The translations under genes were made by a program, and so were the position numbers. A stretch of DNA of 64,000 nt. Source: G963665085 sp963665085 (lineage in GTDB: Bacteria; Bacteroidota; Bacteroidia; Bacteroidales; JAAAOM01). This document shows, in pieces, positions 33,518 to 42,558 of the stretch. The first letter of the stretch is position 1. Each line of letters starts with the position of its first letter. The notes below the pieces were generated by a model. It had not been told where the DNA came from and did no database searches. It was given only the letters and a program-made list of their open reading frames with translations. The stretch covers positions 4,216,001-4,280,000 of the forward strand of contig CAXXXS010000001.1 of assembly GCA_963665085.2 (NCBI GenBank), written 5' to 3'.

Positions 33518-35308
33518 TTACATTCTTTCAGGCATGTCAATGCCTAATAAATTCATTCCTTTTTCTATCGTTTCTGCAATAATCCTGGAAAGAATTAACC
33601 TAAATCCTCTTGTTTCAGGATTTTCTTCTTTTAAGATTGAATAATCATGATAGAACTGATTGTATTCTTTTACTAAATCATACGTGTAATTAGCGATAAA
33701 TGCAGGATTGTATTCATCTCCGGATAACTTAACGATAGCCGGAAATTCATTAATCATTTTAATCAAAGCAGTCTCTTTTTCGTTAATTTTTAAATCGTTA
33801 CTGAAAGAACTTTCTAATTTGATGTTATTTTCTTCTGCTTTTTTTAATACTGAACGAATCCTGGTATATGTATATTGAATAAATGGACCTGTATTACCAT
33901 TAAAATCAATTGATTCTTTTGGGTTGAAGGTCATGTTTTTACGTGGATCAACTTTAAGGATGAAGTATTTTAGAGCTCCCAGGCCAATGATACGGAAGAT
34001 ATTTTCTTTTTCTTCTTCAGAATATCCTTCTAGTTTACCCAGTTCTTTAGACATTTCGCGAGATGTATTGATCATTTCGTCCATTAGATCATCAGCATCT
34101 ACAACCGTTCCTTCTCGTGATTTCATTTTTCCTTCTGGAAGTTCTACCATTCCATACGATAAATGATAAAGATCTTTAGCCCAATCAAATCCTAATTTAT
34201 CAAGAATCAGGGATAATACTTTGAAGTGATATTCCTGCTCATTTCCTACAACATAAACTAATTTCTGAAAATTGTAGTCTTGCTGGCGAAGTTGAGCTGT
34301 TCCGATATCCTGGGTCATGTAAACCGATGTACCGTCAGAGCGTAAAAGAATTTTTTGGTCGAGACCGTCGTTCGTTAAATCAGCCCAAACAGAAGTATCT
34401 TCTTTTTGGATTAGAATTCCTTTCTTTAGGCCATCGAGTACAGTTTCTTTACCAATAAGAAATGTATCAGATTCGTAGTATATTTTATCGAAATCAACCC
34501 CAAGACGTTTGTATGTTACATCAAAACCTGCATAAACCCATTGATTCATGGTTTTCCAAAGTTCCAGCGTTCCGGGATCTTTTGCTTCCCATTTACGAAG
34601 CATTTCCTGGGCTTCAAGAAGAATTGGGGCAATCTTTTTTGCCTCTTCTTCTGTTTTTCCTTCAGCAATTAAATTAAGTACCTGTAGTTTATATTCTTTA
34701 TCAAAAATCACATAGTATTTGCCAACCAGATGGTCGCCTTTCATTCCTGAACTTGCAGGGGTTTCTCCATTACCAAATTTCTGCCAGGCAATCATTGATT
34801 TACAGATGTGGATACCACGGTCGTTTACAATATTGGTTTTGATAACATTTTTACCATTAGCTTTTATTATCTCGTTGATAGAGAAACCCAATAAGTTATT
34901 CCTTATATGCCCCAAGTGTAACGGTTTATTTGTATTGGGTGACGAATATTCAACCATAACGGTTTCTGATTCTTCTGTTGGCTGAATAATTCCAAAATTT
35001 TCTGTTTTCTGGATATCAAGAAATACTTTTACCCAGTAGCTTGGATGAATGGTAAGGTTAAGAAAACCTTTTACAACATTATAATCAGCAATAGAGTCAA
35101 GACTTTCCTTAAGATAATTTCCAATTATTTCCCCGGTTTGTTCCGGCGATTTTTTTGATAATCTTAATAGAGGAAACACAACCAGGGTGATATCTCCTTC
35201 AAAATCTTTACGAGTTTTCTGCAGTTGAAGCATTTTCTCATCAACATCAGCATCAAATAAATTCTTAAATCCTTCTTTTATAGACTGCGTTAAAATTGTC
35301 TCTATCAT
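33518..35308 (-). CDS. argS: Arginyl-tRNA synthetase
   Basis: Start set at the ATG at 35308 (MIETILTQSIKEGF); the frame extends 12 codons upstream but without similarity. The ~596-residue class I synthetase has the N-terminal additional domain, and the HIGH-type motif in SSPNTNKPLHLGHIRNN. It also has LLRSDGTSVYMTQDIGTA, the SYGMVELPEGKMKSREG region and a C-terminal anticodon-binding domain (FIQYTYTRIRSVLKKA). It charges tRNA-Arg with arginine. All the key blocks are present. Confidence 0.98.
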   Translation of the reverse strand: MIETILTQSIKEGFKNLFDADVDEKMLQLQKTRKDFEGDITLVVFPLLRLSKKSPEQTGEIIGNYLKESLDSIADYNVVKGFLNLTIHPSYWVKVFLDIQKTENFGIIQPTEESETVMVEYSSPNTNKPLHLGHIRNNLLGFSINEIIKANGKNVIKTNIVNDRGIHICKSMIAWQKFGNGETPASSGMKGDHLVGKYYVIFDKEYKLQVLNLIAEGKTEEEAKKIAPILLEAQEMLRKWEAKDPGTLELWKTMNQWVYAGFDVTYKRLGVDFDKIYYESDTFLIGKETVLDGLKKGILIQKEDTSVWADLTNDGLDQKILLRSDGTSVYMTQDIGTAQLRQQDYNFQKLVYVVGNEQEYHFKVLSLILDKLGFDWAKDLYHLSYGMVELPEGKMKSREGTVVDADDLMDEMINTSREMSKELGKLEGYSEEEKENIFRIIGLGALKYFILKVDPRKNMTFNPKESIDFNGNTGPFIQYTYTRIRSVLKKAEENNIKLESSFSNDLKINEKETALIKMINEFPAIVKLSGDEYNPAFIANYTYDLVKEYNQFYHDYSILKEENPETRGFRLILSRIIAETIEKGMNLLGIDMPERM

Positions 35309-35583
35309 TGCTTTAATATAATATCTAAAAAAAATGAAGCACAAAGATAATATTCTGTTTTTTATGGGCTAGTAAATATTATTATCAATGTGTTAACATT
35401 TACAATTGATGTTCAGAGGATATAAAGCAAATGTTAGGAATATTGTTCGTTTGGTGTTTTTTTTAAGAATAAAAACAGAAGGAAAAGTTGTAAAGGAACA
35501 AGTATATGATTAGGAAATTTTTCTTTGTGAAACTCTCAGTTTTTTCTTTGTGATACTCAGTGAAATAATTAAAATTCAATACT

Positions 35584-35735
35584 AAGGAGACCCCCTAAAT
35601 CCCCCTGAGAGGGTGACTTATCCTACCATCTATGTAGCAACTTAACTTAACCTGCTTGCTATCATTCTTTAAGTCCTCCGATGCCTTCGGCGAGATCGTA
35701 AGCTCGGTTGAGGAGGATTTAGGAGGTCATTCCTA
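35584..35735. repeat. Intergenic two-part repeat, copy 2
   Basis: The 485-base gap between the C1 peptidase stop and the argS start contains GACCCCCTAAATCCCCCTGA (35587-35606). About 80 bases on it has TGCCTTCGGCGAGATCGTAA with GAGGAGGATTTAGGAGGTC. The same two blocks, inverted, are at 4081-4213. No gene is supported in this gap. Confidence 0.7.
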
Positions 35736-35793
35736 TAAGTTATTATATTTTATTCTAAATAATTTAAAACAATCTCTAAGATTTGTAAGAAAT

Positions 35794-37062
35794 TTATTTA
35801 AACTTTTTAAGAATGTCTTTAACAGCATCTTTATGCACTGCAAAATCCATCATTTTTAGTTTTATATAGTCGGCAGAGAAAAAGTAATATCCAAAATTAG
35901 GATCGTTTTCTCCAACATTACGAGAGCCTGAACTTGAATCTTTTATCAGGTACCAATCCATTCCTGAGCCTTTGTAATTTTCCAGGATACCAATGAGTTG
36001 CATTCCATGATCATCAGTTGTTGTACCGTTTGAAAAACGAAATTGTCTTGCATCTTCATTAATATATTCAGAAGGAATATCATAATCTGGAATCATAGCG
36101 CAGTTTGTTTCGCGACTGAAACCTGTTTCTGAAACATCACCTCCAATACTTACAGAATAACCATTTTTAATAGCACTTTTAACTGCCTCCATAAAAACAT
36201 CAAGTGGGACATTATAATATTCCTCGCTGTGCCACCAGTTATCCGGAACTTTATATTCAACTTGTTCCCAATATGGTTCTTGTTTGTAAGAAAGAATATC
36301 TACAAAATCATCAGGATTAATTTTTAGATAATCGTTAAGATATGTTTTAGGAGTGTAAGTTTTACCTTCAACAGTAAATTCTGTAGGAGGCTCACCAATA
36401 TGATGCTTTAATATTGATTTTATGGTAGCCAAACCATACTCAATATTCCAGGCATTACTTGTTTTTAAAGATTGAAGAAAAGCATTCATCTCATTGTACA
36501 TTTCTTCGTGTGTATGATGTTTTCTGTTGTTTATTAGTCCTGTATATTCATCTTTAGGCATTGCACCATATGTTTTCATAATTCTTGCAACAGCATTACC
36601 TTCAGAACCTTCTGCGAAATGAGAGTCTCCTCGTTTTTCAATAAATCTTCTGGCTTTTTCAACATATTCCCAGTATACAGTATATAATTCAGAAATTTCA
36701 ACTTTCTTACCATATTGTCTGTAAACTTCTGATTCATACATTGATGTTGTGGAGAAATCCCAGCAAGTACCTGTATTTCCTTGCGATTCTGTTTTGTTGC
36801 TCCATACACTTTTGTAGAGTGATGCATCATTGGGTAAGTCAAGTTTCGATTGATCCATGTTAAAACGTAAATATGGAGCTTTGTCGATACTTTTTAATGA
36901 ATCGTCAACAGCATTCACGTCTTTGAGGATAGACTCATAATAATATCCTTTGCCTTGCTCGTAAACTTCAACTTTTGCTTTGTCTTTATTTTTTTGGCCA
37001 AAAGTTGTGGCGCTGGCAAACAAAGCAAATCCTAAAATTAAATTTCGGTTTAAATTCTTCAT
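35794..37062 (-). CDS. Secreted C1-family (bleomycin hydrolase-like) cysteine peptidase
   Basis: A signal peptide (LILGFALFASATTFGQ) and ~400 residues of C1B type follow. The catalytic Cys is about residue 98 in GNTGTCWDFSTTSMYESEV, and the catalytic His about 352 in TTDDHGMQLIGI. The oxyanion-region Gln lies in WSNKTESQGNTG. Where C1 enzymes usually have Asn in an ENSWG-like block, this one has IKDSSSGS, with Asp. Similar Bacteroidota proteins are secreted aminopeptidase C relatives. The length, 422 residues, is normal. It is monocistronic. Confidence 0.85.
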   Translation of the reverse strand: MKNLNRNLILGFALFASATTFGQKNKDKAKVEVYEQGKGYYYESILKDVNAVDDSLKSIDKAPYLRFNMDQSKLDLPNDASLYKSVWSNKTESQGNTGTCWDFSTTSMYESEVYRQYGKKVEISELYTVYWEYVEKARRFIEKRGDSHFAEGSEGNAVARIMKTYGAMPKDEYTGLINNRKHHTHEEMYNEMNAFLQSLKTSNAWNIEYGLATIKSILKHHIGEPPTEFTVEGKTYTPKTYLNDYLKINPDDFVDILSYKQEPYWEQVEYKVPDNWWHSEEYYNVPLDVFMEAVKSAIKNGYSVSIGGDVSETGFSRETNCAMIPDYDIPSEYINEDARQFRFSNGTTTDDHGMQLIGILENYKGSGMDWYLIKDSSSGSRNVGENDPNFGYYFFSADYIKLKMMDFAVHKDAVKDILKKFK

Positions 37063-37276
37063 GCTATAAAAATTTAGGTTCTTTATAATTTCTTAAAGGG
37101 TTCAAAGCTAGAAAAAGATTTAATTGAGATGATATTTATAGGGGAGATTTTTAAAATTAGTAGTTTTTTTTCTGTGGGTGACTGAATTGAGTAGGGTAGG
37201 TGCGATGTTTTGTAATTAATTGTCTGTTAGAATAAAGTTATAGAAACTTTCAGAAAAGTTAAATTAAATTATTAGT

Positions 37277-37487
37277 GTCCGGTGAAAACCGGACAAATTT
37301 ATATTTTGCTCAAGCCGCAAGGGCTTTTACTTTTTTTCTCCAGGTAAAAAAAGTAAACAAAAAACCCCGTCGCTATCGAGAAAATCCTAAAAATCAAAAA
37401 CTTTCGCTAAAATCTGGAAACTCGCTGCGCTCAAACAATCCAGATTTCTTCACGCAAAAGCTTTTAATTTTCTTAACGGTTTTTCTC
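37277..37487. repeat. Structured intergenic element with nested hairpins
   Basis: The 532-base gap between the histidine kinase stop and the C1 peptidase start carries a ~210-base element with several perfect hairpins. These are GTCCGGT-GAAA-ACCGGAC (37277-37294, GNRA-type loop), TTTACTTTTTTT / AAAAAAAGTAAA (37326-37357) and AATCTGGA / TCCAGATT (37411-37446). The short frame seen across it is not a credible gene. The same kind of element is, from memory, dispersed in other Bacteroidota genomes, which I cannot verify here. Confidence 0.6.
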
Positions 37488-37594
37488 TAAGGCGAAACTC
37501 ACCCACTATCCTATCAATACATTAATAACCTGCAGATATATTACAAATTAGAGACGCAATTAAAATTAAATATTATTTGTGTTATGGAAGGTAT

Positions 37595-39517
37595 TTATAC
37601 AACATATCTTTCAATAAGTTGAACGATGTTTACTCTGTTAAAAGGTTTGGTTATGTAATCATTACATCCGGCTTCAAGACATTTAATTTTTTCTTCTTCA
37701 AAAGAATATGCTGTTTGGGCTATGATAGGGATCTTATTATTAAATTTTCTAATTTCTTTAGTAGCTTCATAACCATCCATAACAGGCATTTTTATGTCCA
37801 TAAGTATAAAATTGATGTCAGGATTGTTTTTGCATATTTTTATTGCTTCATCACCATTTCTGGCATGAACAATTTTGTTGCAATCTCCTTTAAATAGATT
37901 GATCAAAAATTCAGCAGATACAAAATCATCTTCGACAATGCATAGGTTTAAAGTTTTTAGTATGTTTTCATGTTGAAAATCTGTTTTGTCTTGTTTGTTT
38001 TCAGCTTGGGCTGTGCAACTTATGCAGGGTAATGAAACAAAAAACGATGTGCCACAATTTACTATCGATTGTAACGATATTTTTCCTCCTAATAAATCGA
38101 CATAAGCCTTGGTAATAGCCAGTCCTAATCCAGAACCCTCATATTCTTTTGTGTAATCGAGTTCTACCTGGGTAAAACGGTCGAATATTACTTTCTGTTT
38201 GTTTGTAGGTATTCCTATTCCCGTATCTTTAACAAAAAGTTCTATTTTATTTACGTCTGTTGAATATCCGATAATTATCTTTCCATGCTCAGTAAATTTA
38301 ATTGAGTTCTTTATTAGGTTCGTTATTATAGCCTCTAATTTTCCTTTATCAGTCTCAATAAAGAATCCCCGCTCCGGAATGGATTTTTCCAATATTAGGT
38401 TTAGTTTTTTTTGTTCGGCTTCTGGTTTAAAAAAATCATATAATTCAGTTAGTACGTTATTAAGATCAATGTATGAATAATTAAGGGTCATTTGTCCAGC
38501 TTCAATTTTAGAGATATCGACTAAATCATTTATTGTATTAATCAAACGTTTTCCACTTTGTTTTAAAATCTTAACATACCTATGGATTTGGTCGTCTGTA
38601 AGCCCCGGTGTTGATAATAAATCAGTAAAACCTAAAATCCCATTCATAGGAGTTCGAATCTCATGGCTCATGTTTGCAAGGAAGGCTGACTTTAACCGGT
38701 CGCTTTCTTCTGCTTTTATCCTGGCAAATTCCAACTCGTTATTAATCTCCTCAATTTTTTTAAGCGAGCTTTTAAGTTCAATATTTTGTCGCTCTATTTT
38801 TTCTTTACTTTTTATCTGCTTAAAATTATGTTCGTTAATTTTAGCGAGCATGTGATTAAAAGAATCATAGAGTGAGGCAAACTCATCTTCTCCTTTATTT
38901 TTAATTTCTAAGGAATAATCCTGTGTGTTTCGAATAGAATCAGCATGTTTTATAAGTTTAAATACAGGAGCTGTAATTTTACCTTCAAAATAAAGGGCCA
39001 GCATATAACTAATTACCAACATAGCAAAAACACTCACTATAAGATACTGGATGTACTCTTTTAATTGAGCTCTGATTTCTTTGTCGTTAGCAGTAATGCA
39101 GAGAAAACCATATAATTGTTCGTCGTCATATATTGAATGGGTTAAGTGTAAGAATCCATTTTCGAAAAAATATTCATTTGATAATAGTATAGAAGTATCT
39201 TTTACCTGAGAGTTTATTTTTGAGTATGAACAGAAAAAACTACTGTCTTCTTTATATAGTACAGCATTTTCAATAGACTCAATATCTTTAAGGTATTCGA
39301 GGGAAATACGGGCTTCAATAATATCATCGAAAACCAATGGGATTATCAGGTTGTCACCAGTTAACTTACTGGCAAGCAAAGTCTCTTCAACAAGATCATT
39401 TTTTAGTTTATGGGTTGCATAAAAAAAGAAAATAGAAATACCAATGCTGATACTTAGTATGCATACTATTAATATGGAAAAAATGATTTTATATTTTATT
39501 GACTTTATTTTAAGCAT
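37595..39517 (-). CDS. Hybrid sensor histidine kinase with CHASE8-like sensor
   Basis: The 640-residue protein contains a membrane helix (11-33), then a periplasmic domain (~40-140) of CHASE8 type, shown by LASKLTGDNLIIPLVFDDI and ENAVLYKEDSSFFCSYS. A second helix (~152-175) and HAMP follow. Next is a HisKA domain with the phospho-acceptor His (~284) in ANMSHEIRTPMNGILG. The HATPase has the N box NLIKNSIKFTEHG and GIGIPTNKQ. A C-terminal receiver begins CIVEDDFVSAEF and has the phospho-acceptor Asp (~573) in ILMDIKMPVMDG. It is the third gene of the TonB receptor-YfiR-kinase operon. It has no DNA-binding domain, so output passes to another protein. Confidence 0.92.
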   Translation of the reverse strand: MLKIKSIKYKIIFSILIVCILSISIGISIFFFYATHKLKNDLVEETLLASKLTGDNLIIPLVFDDIIEARISLEYLKDIESIENAVLYKEDSSFFCSYSKINSQVKDTSILLSNEYFFENGFLHLTHSIYDDEQLYGFLCITANDKEIRAQLKEYIQYLIVSVFAMLVISYMLALYFEGKITAPVFKLIKHADSIRNTQDYSLEIKNKGEDEFASLYDSFNHMLAKINEHNFKQIKSKEKIERQNIELKSSLKKIEEINNELEFARIKAEESDRLKSAFLANMSHEIRTPMNGILGFTDLLSTPGLTDDQIHRYVKILKQSGKRLINTINDLVDISKIEAGQMTLNYSYIDLNNVLTELYDFFKPEAEQKKLNLILEKSIPERGFFIETDKGKLEAIITNLIKNSIKFTEHGKIIIGYSTDVNKIELFVKDTGIGIPTNKQKVIFDRFTQVELDYTKEYEGSGLGLAITKAYVDLLGGKISLQSIVNCGTSFFVSLPCISCTAQAENKQDKTDFQHENILKTLNLCIVEDDFVSAEFLINLFKGDCNKIVHARNGDEAIKICKNNPDINFILMDIKMPVMDGYEATKEIRKFNNKIPIIAQTAYSFEEEKIKCLEAGCNDYITKPFNRVNIVQLIERYVV

Positions 39518-39527
39518 CTAATCAAGA

Positions 39528-40076
39528 CTATTTTACTACTTCACCATAAGCGTACAGCTTACTGCTTACATAAAAACCGCTGTTGTTAAGTTTCTCTGGA
39601 TTAATTTCAAATCTGATGCGGTTGTATTCCTCAACAAGGTTTATATGCGCACCTTGTCTGCTATAACCTTTCTTTTCTGTTATTATTAGCACTTTTGTTC
39701 CTGATAAATTTTCTGCTATCTTTTCAATATCACCTTTATAATCGCTTGATACAAAGAGTAAGTCTAGGTTCTTGTTAGTATTAATATTTTCGATTTTTTC
39801 AATTTTTACCGACTTATTATGTATCAATTGGTCTTTAAAATAGAATTGAAAAGTATTAACTATTTCGGGTGTCTTGCTTAGGATACCTATTACTATGATA
39901 TCTTCTTGTTTTTCTGTTTTTTCAGGCCAGTCAATAAATCTTGTTATTTTTTCAATAAATGCTGCTTTTATTAAATATTCCCTGTCTTGTGAAAATAGAT
40001 TTACATGGCTTAATAATAAAAGGATGATTATTATACCCTTTTTTATTACGATGTTATATGTTTTATTTCCCCACAT
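39528..40076 (-). CDS. YfiR-family periplasmic protein (DUF4154)
   Basis: A signal peptide (GIIIILLLLSHVNLFSQ) and ~150 residues match the YfiR/HmsC family: YLIKAAFIEKITRFIDWPE is the family signature. The IVIGILSKTPEIVNTFQ and LDLLFVSSDYKGDIEKI strands and INLVEEYNRIRFEINPEKL follow. YfiR in Pseudomonas is a periplasmic repressor of the diguanylate cyclase YfiN, which has a CHASE8 sensor. Here the downstream neighbour is a kinase with such a sensor. The gene begins inside the last 14 bases of the TonB receptor gene, so translational coupling is likely. Confidence 0.9.
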   Translation of the reverse strand: MWGNKTYNIVIKKGIIIILLLLSHVNLFSQDREYLIKAAFIEKITRFIDWPEKTEKQEDIIVIGILSKTPEIVNTFQFYFKDQLIHNKSVKIEKIENINTNKNLDLLFVSSDYKGDIEKIAENLSGTKVLIITEKKGYSRQGAHINLVEEYNRIRFEINPEKLNNSGFYVSSKLYAYGEVVK

Positions 40077-42381
40077 TCCAAACCCATTTTATTCCAATTG
40101 ATGTTGGCTCTTTAATAAAACCAACTTGCCTTGGATATTGTCTGTTATCTCCATCTTCCCAATATTGGAACACATATCGGATATGATTCTTTTGTAAAAG
40201 ATTCATTGCGTAAATATATATTTCGGATGAAGGCAAAAAATCAGGTTTAAATGACAAGGAAACATTCGATGTAAAAGAAGCCTGGCCATAACCATAAGAT
40301 GTAACTGTTTCATGGATATTAGCCATTTCTTGCTTTGTTTCCTCTGTTCCATAATTTTCGTGAATAGATTTATACATGTTTAGCATGTCAATTTGGCCAT
40401 AGCCCCAGTTATAAATAACATTTGCATGCAAACGAACATTCTTTTTTAAGGTATAAGTTTGGTTAAATTTTATACTATGTTCCGGTATATTGTTTAATCG
40501 ATTATTACCATATTGTGGAAATGTTATATCAACAGAATCTAATCCAATGTTCGAGACATATGCATCCATAGAAGTTACAGGCTCCCACTTATTTTGATGT
40601 ACAAACGCATAACTAACTATCCATTTGTTCTTTTGTGTTTGGTACTTTAATTGAAAATCTGCCCCAATTAAGTTAAAAGTACCAACTACATCTGGATACC
40701 CTGCGGAAGTCCAGGCAATCTGATTAATTGAATTGTAGTAGGTGGAAAAATCAAAATAAATATTTTTTGAAATGAGATAGTTATAATCAACTTGTATGCC
40801 TTCTTTTATTTCTGGTTTTACTTTCTTTCCCTGCAAATGATTAAATGTGTATAACTCATTAAATGTTGGAAGCCGAACAGCATGTTGGGCAATTAATTTT
40901 ACGATATGTTTTTCACTGAAATTAGAAATAAGTGCCAAACGTGGAGAAAATGCGAAATCAGAGTATTCATGTTTGTCAATACGGCCAGAAAGCAGTATTG
41001 AAAAATTAGGTGCAGGATTTATTTTTATTTCAGAAAAGACAGAATATTGATAACCATCAATGACATCATCAACATAGTTTACGATGCCTAAACTTCCATA
41101 TTTTTGATAAAAACCAGATGATGTTGTATCGTAAACGACAAATTGAAGAGGCGAAGGAAAAGAGTTGATAAACTTGTTTTTTTTCATTCCCCATTCAGGG
41201 CCCAGGTATAAGTAATTTAAGTCTCCACCAATTGCTATATTAAGTCTGTTTTTAACATTGTAATTTATAATTGTGCTGAAAAAAGTCTCGTTTTGCGAAT
41301 ATGAATAATTTCTCTGAGTAATATGATCAATGGGTGCTTCTGCTGCATTATAGAAAGTTACATCCCGGTTGCTCTGAGATAAAAAGCCTATTTCATGAGA
41401 AATGCTCAAATTGTTTTTTGAAACTGAAGTGAGTTTTGCTACAGACAGGAATTGTTTTCCAATTAATCCAGGAGATTGAAGGCCTTCAATTGTATTAGTT
41501 AGCTGTTGTTGTTTTTTATAAGTTATATCTGAATATCTGGTCCATACATCAAGTATTTTTCCAAGTTTAAAATTAAATTGTGCTTTTATTTGTGGCTTGT
41601 CCCAGAAATCACCATAAAAATTTGGCGCTGGTGTTCCCAATCCTTTATTTCCCCATTGGTATCCCATAAAACCATATCCATAACCATGTGCCCTATCGAT
41701 GTAAAAAAACTCGGGTGAGTTTTCGCCTAATGATCTGTTTATACTTCCGTAATAAGATAGAGACCATTTGGACTTCGTTACCCCCCCCTTTAGAAAAATA
41801 TTACCATATCTATATCCTCCATTGCCACCAACACCAATTTTTAAATTGTTTTCATTCGTCTCAGGCAAAGTTTTTATGTTGATGATTCCCCCAATAGCTC
41901 CATGACCATATGTTACAGAACCTGGTCCCCGAATGATTTCTATTTTCTCTATATCACTTAAATCCCTGTTTTGAACTTCATAAAAAGGCCCGTTAATGGT
42001 TTTCATGTTTATGTTACGATTATTTAATAATAACAGGTATGAAGTATTTTGATCCCCCATTACTCCCCGGATACCTAAACGAGGCCCTAACCAATGATTT
42101 GTGTAAGTAGCTCCCGGTACGTATACTTCAATTAAATCCAGCAGGTTTCTTGCTGGGGTAAGTCCTATTTCCTGTTTGTCTATTACAGTTACAGACACAG
42201 GAGCTTCTGTTAATGTTGTTGGGGTATGTGTTCCAATTTTTATTTCCAGCTCAAGGAGTTGTTCTAAAGACATATCAGTCAAATCAGATTTTGACAATGT
42301 GTCTTTTGTCTGTCCTTTAGAATGTTGTGAACACAAAAATAAAACTAAAGTAAATAAAGGTATGAACAGTTTTCCTGGCAT
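40063..42381 (-). CDS. TonB-dependent outer-membrane receptor
   Basis: A signal peptide (MPGKLFIPLFTLVLFLCSQ) is followed by the motif LTDMSLEQLLELEIKIG, common to the receptors found with YfiR/kinase genes. The plug domain (APVSVTVIDKQEI, NHWLGPRLGIRGVMG, RDLSDIEKIEIIRGPGS) and a long beta-barrel to residue 772 follow. It lacks the carboxypeptidase-regulatory domain typical of SusC. The ligand is unknown; an operon with YfiR and a kinase suggests it also takes part in sensing. A run of eight Gs (41781-41788 on the minus strand) lies in the coding sequence at FLKGGVTKSKW. Confidence 0.92.
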   Translation of the reverse strand: MPGKLFIPLFTLVLFLCSQHSKGQTKDTLSKSDLTDMSLEQLLELEIKIGTHTPTTLTEAPVSVTVIDKQEIGLTPARNLLDLIEVYVPGATYTNHWLGPRLGIRGVMGDQNTSYLLLLNNRNINMKTINGPFYEVQNRDLSDIEKIEIIRGPGSVTYGHGAIGGIINIKTLPETNENNLKIGVGGNGGYRYGNIFLKGGVTKSKWSLSYYGSINRSLGENSPEFFYIDRAHGYGYGFMGYQWGNKGLGTPAPNFYGDFWDKPQIKAQFNFKLGKILDVWTRYSDITYKKQQQLTNTIEGLQSPGLIGKQFLSVAKLTSVSKNNLSISHEIGFLSQSNRDVTFYNAAEAPIDHITQRNYSYSQNETFFSTIINYNVKNRLNIAIGGDLNYLYLGPEWGMKKNKFINSFPSPLQFVVYDTTSSGFYQKYGSLGIVNYVDDVIDGYQYSVFSEIKINPAPNFSILLSGRIDKHEYSDFAFSPRLALISNFSEKHIVKLIAQHAVRLPTFNELYTFNHLQGKKVKPEIKEGIQVDYNYLISKNIYFDFSTYYNSINQIAWTSAGYPDVVGTFNLIGADFQLKYQTQKNKWIVSYAFVHQNKWEPVTSMDAYVSNIGLDSVDITFPQYGNNRLNNIPEHSIKFNQTYTLKKNVRLHANVIYNWGYGQIDMLNMYKSIHENYGTEETKQEMANIHETVTSYGYGQASFTSNVSLSFKPDFLPSSEIYIYAMNLLQKNHIRYVFQYWEDGDNRQYPRQVGFIKEPTSIGIKWVWNVGK
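41781..41788 (-). repeat. Poly-G (8) tract inside the TonB receptor gene
   Basis: On the coding strand the codons AAA GGG GGG GTA give eight consecutive Gs within the barrel region. The tract is currently in frame. It is long enough to be prone to slippage. Confidence 0.5.
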
Positions 42382-42495
42382 AATTTATTTTTTTAGCTTA
42401 ACCCTAATTTACAAAATAATTCAATATGATAATAATTCTTTAATTAATTCATTTTTAATGAGTATAGTCCAGGTTTTTTTAATACGAACAAAAAA

Positions 42496-42530
42496 AACCT
42501 GCCAGAGGGGGCAAAGCCTCCGACAGGTTT
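42496..42530 (-). terminator. Terminator of the 2126-residue surface protein gene
   Basis: AAACCTG and its partner CAGGTTT, with CC/GG steps inside, form a hairpin 29 bases past the gene stop. On the minus strand it is followed by a T run. The same hairpin and the CATGAGCT flank follow the surface protein gene ending at 60432. Confidence 0.8.
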
Positions 42531-42558
42531 CATGAGCTGAAAATTTAGAAAAACCTTT

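Noticed and set aside
37275..37490. A 71-residue plus-strand frame in the hairpin element
   Set aside because: It consists of the hairpin arms, is highly basic at its end and has no family similarity; the DNA structure explains it better.
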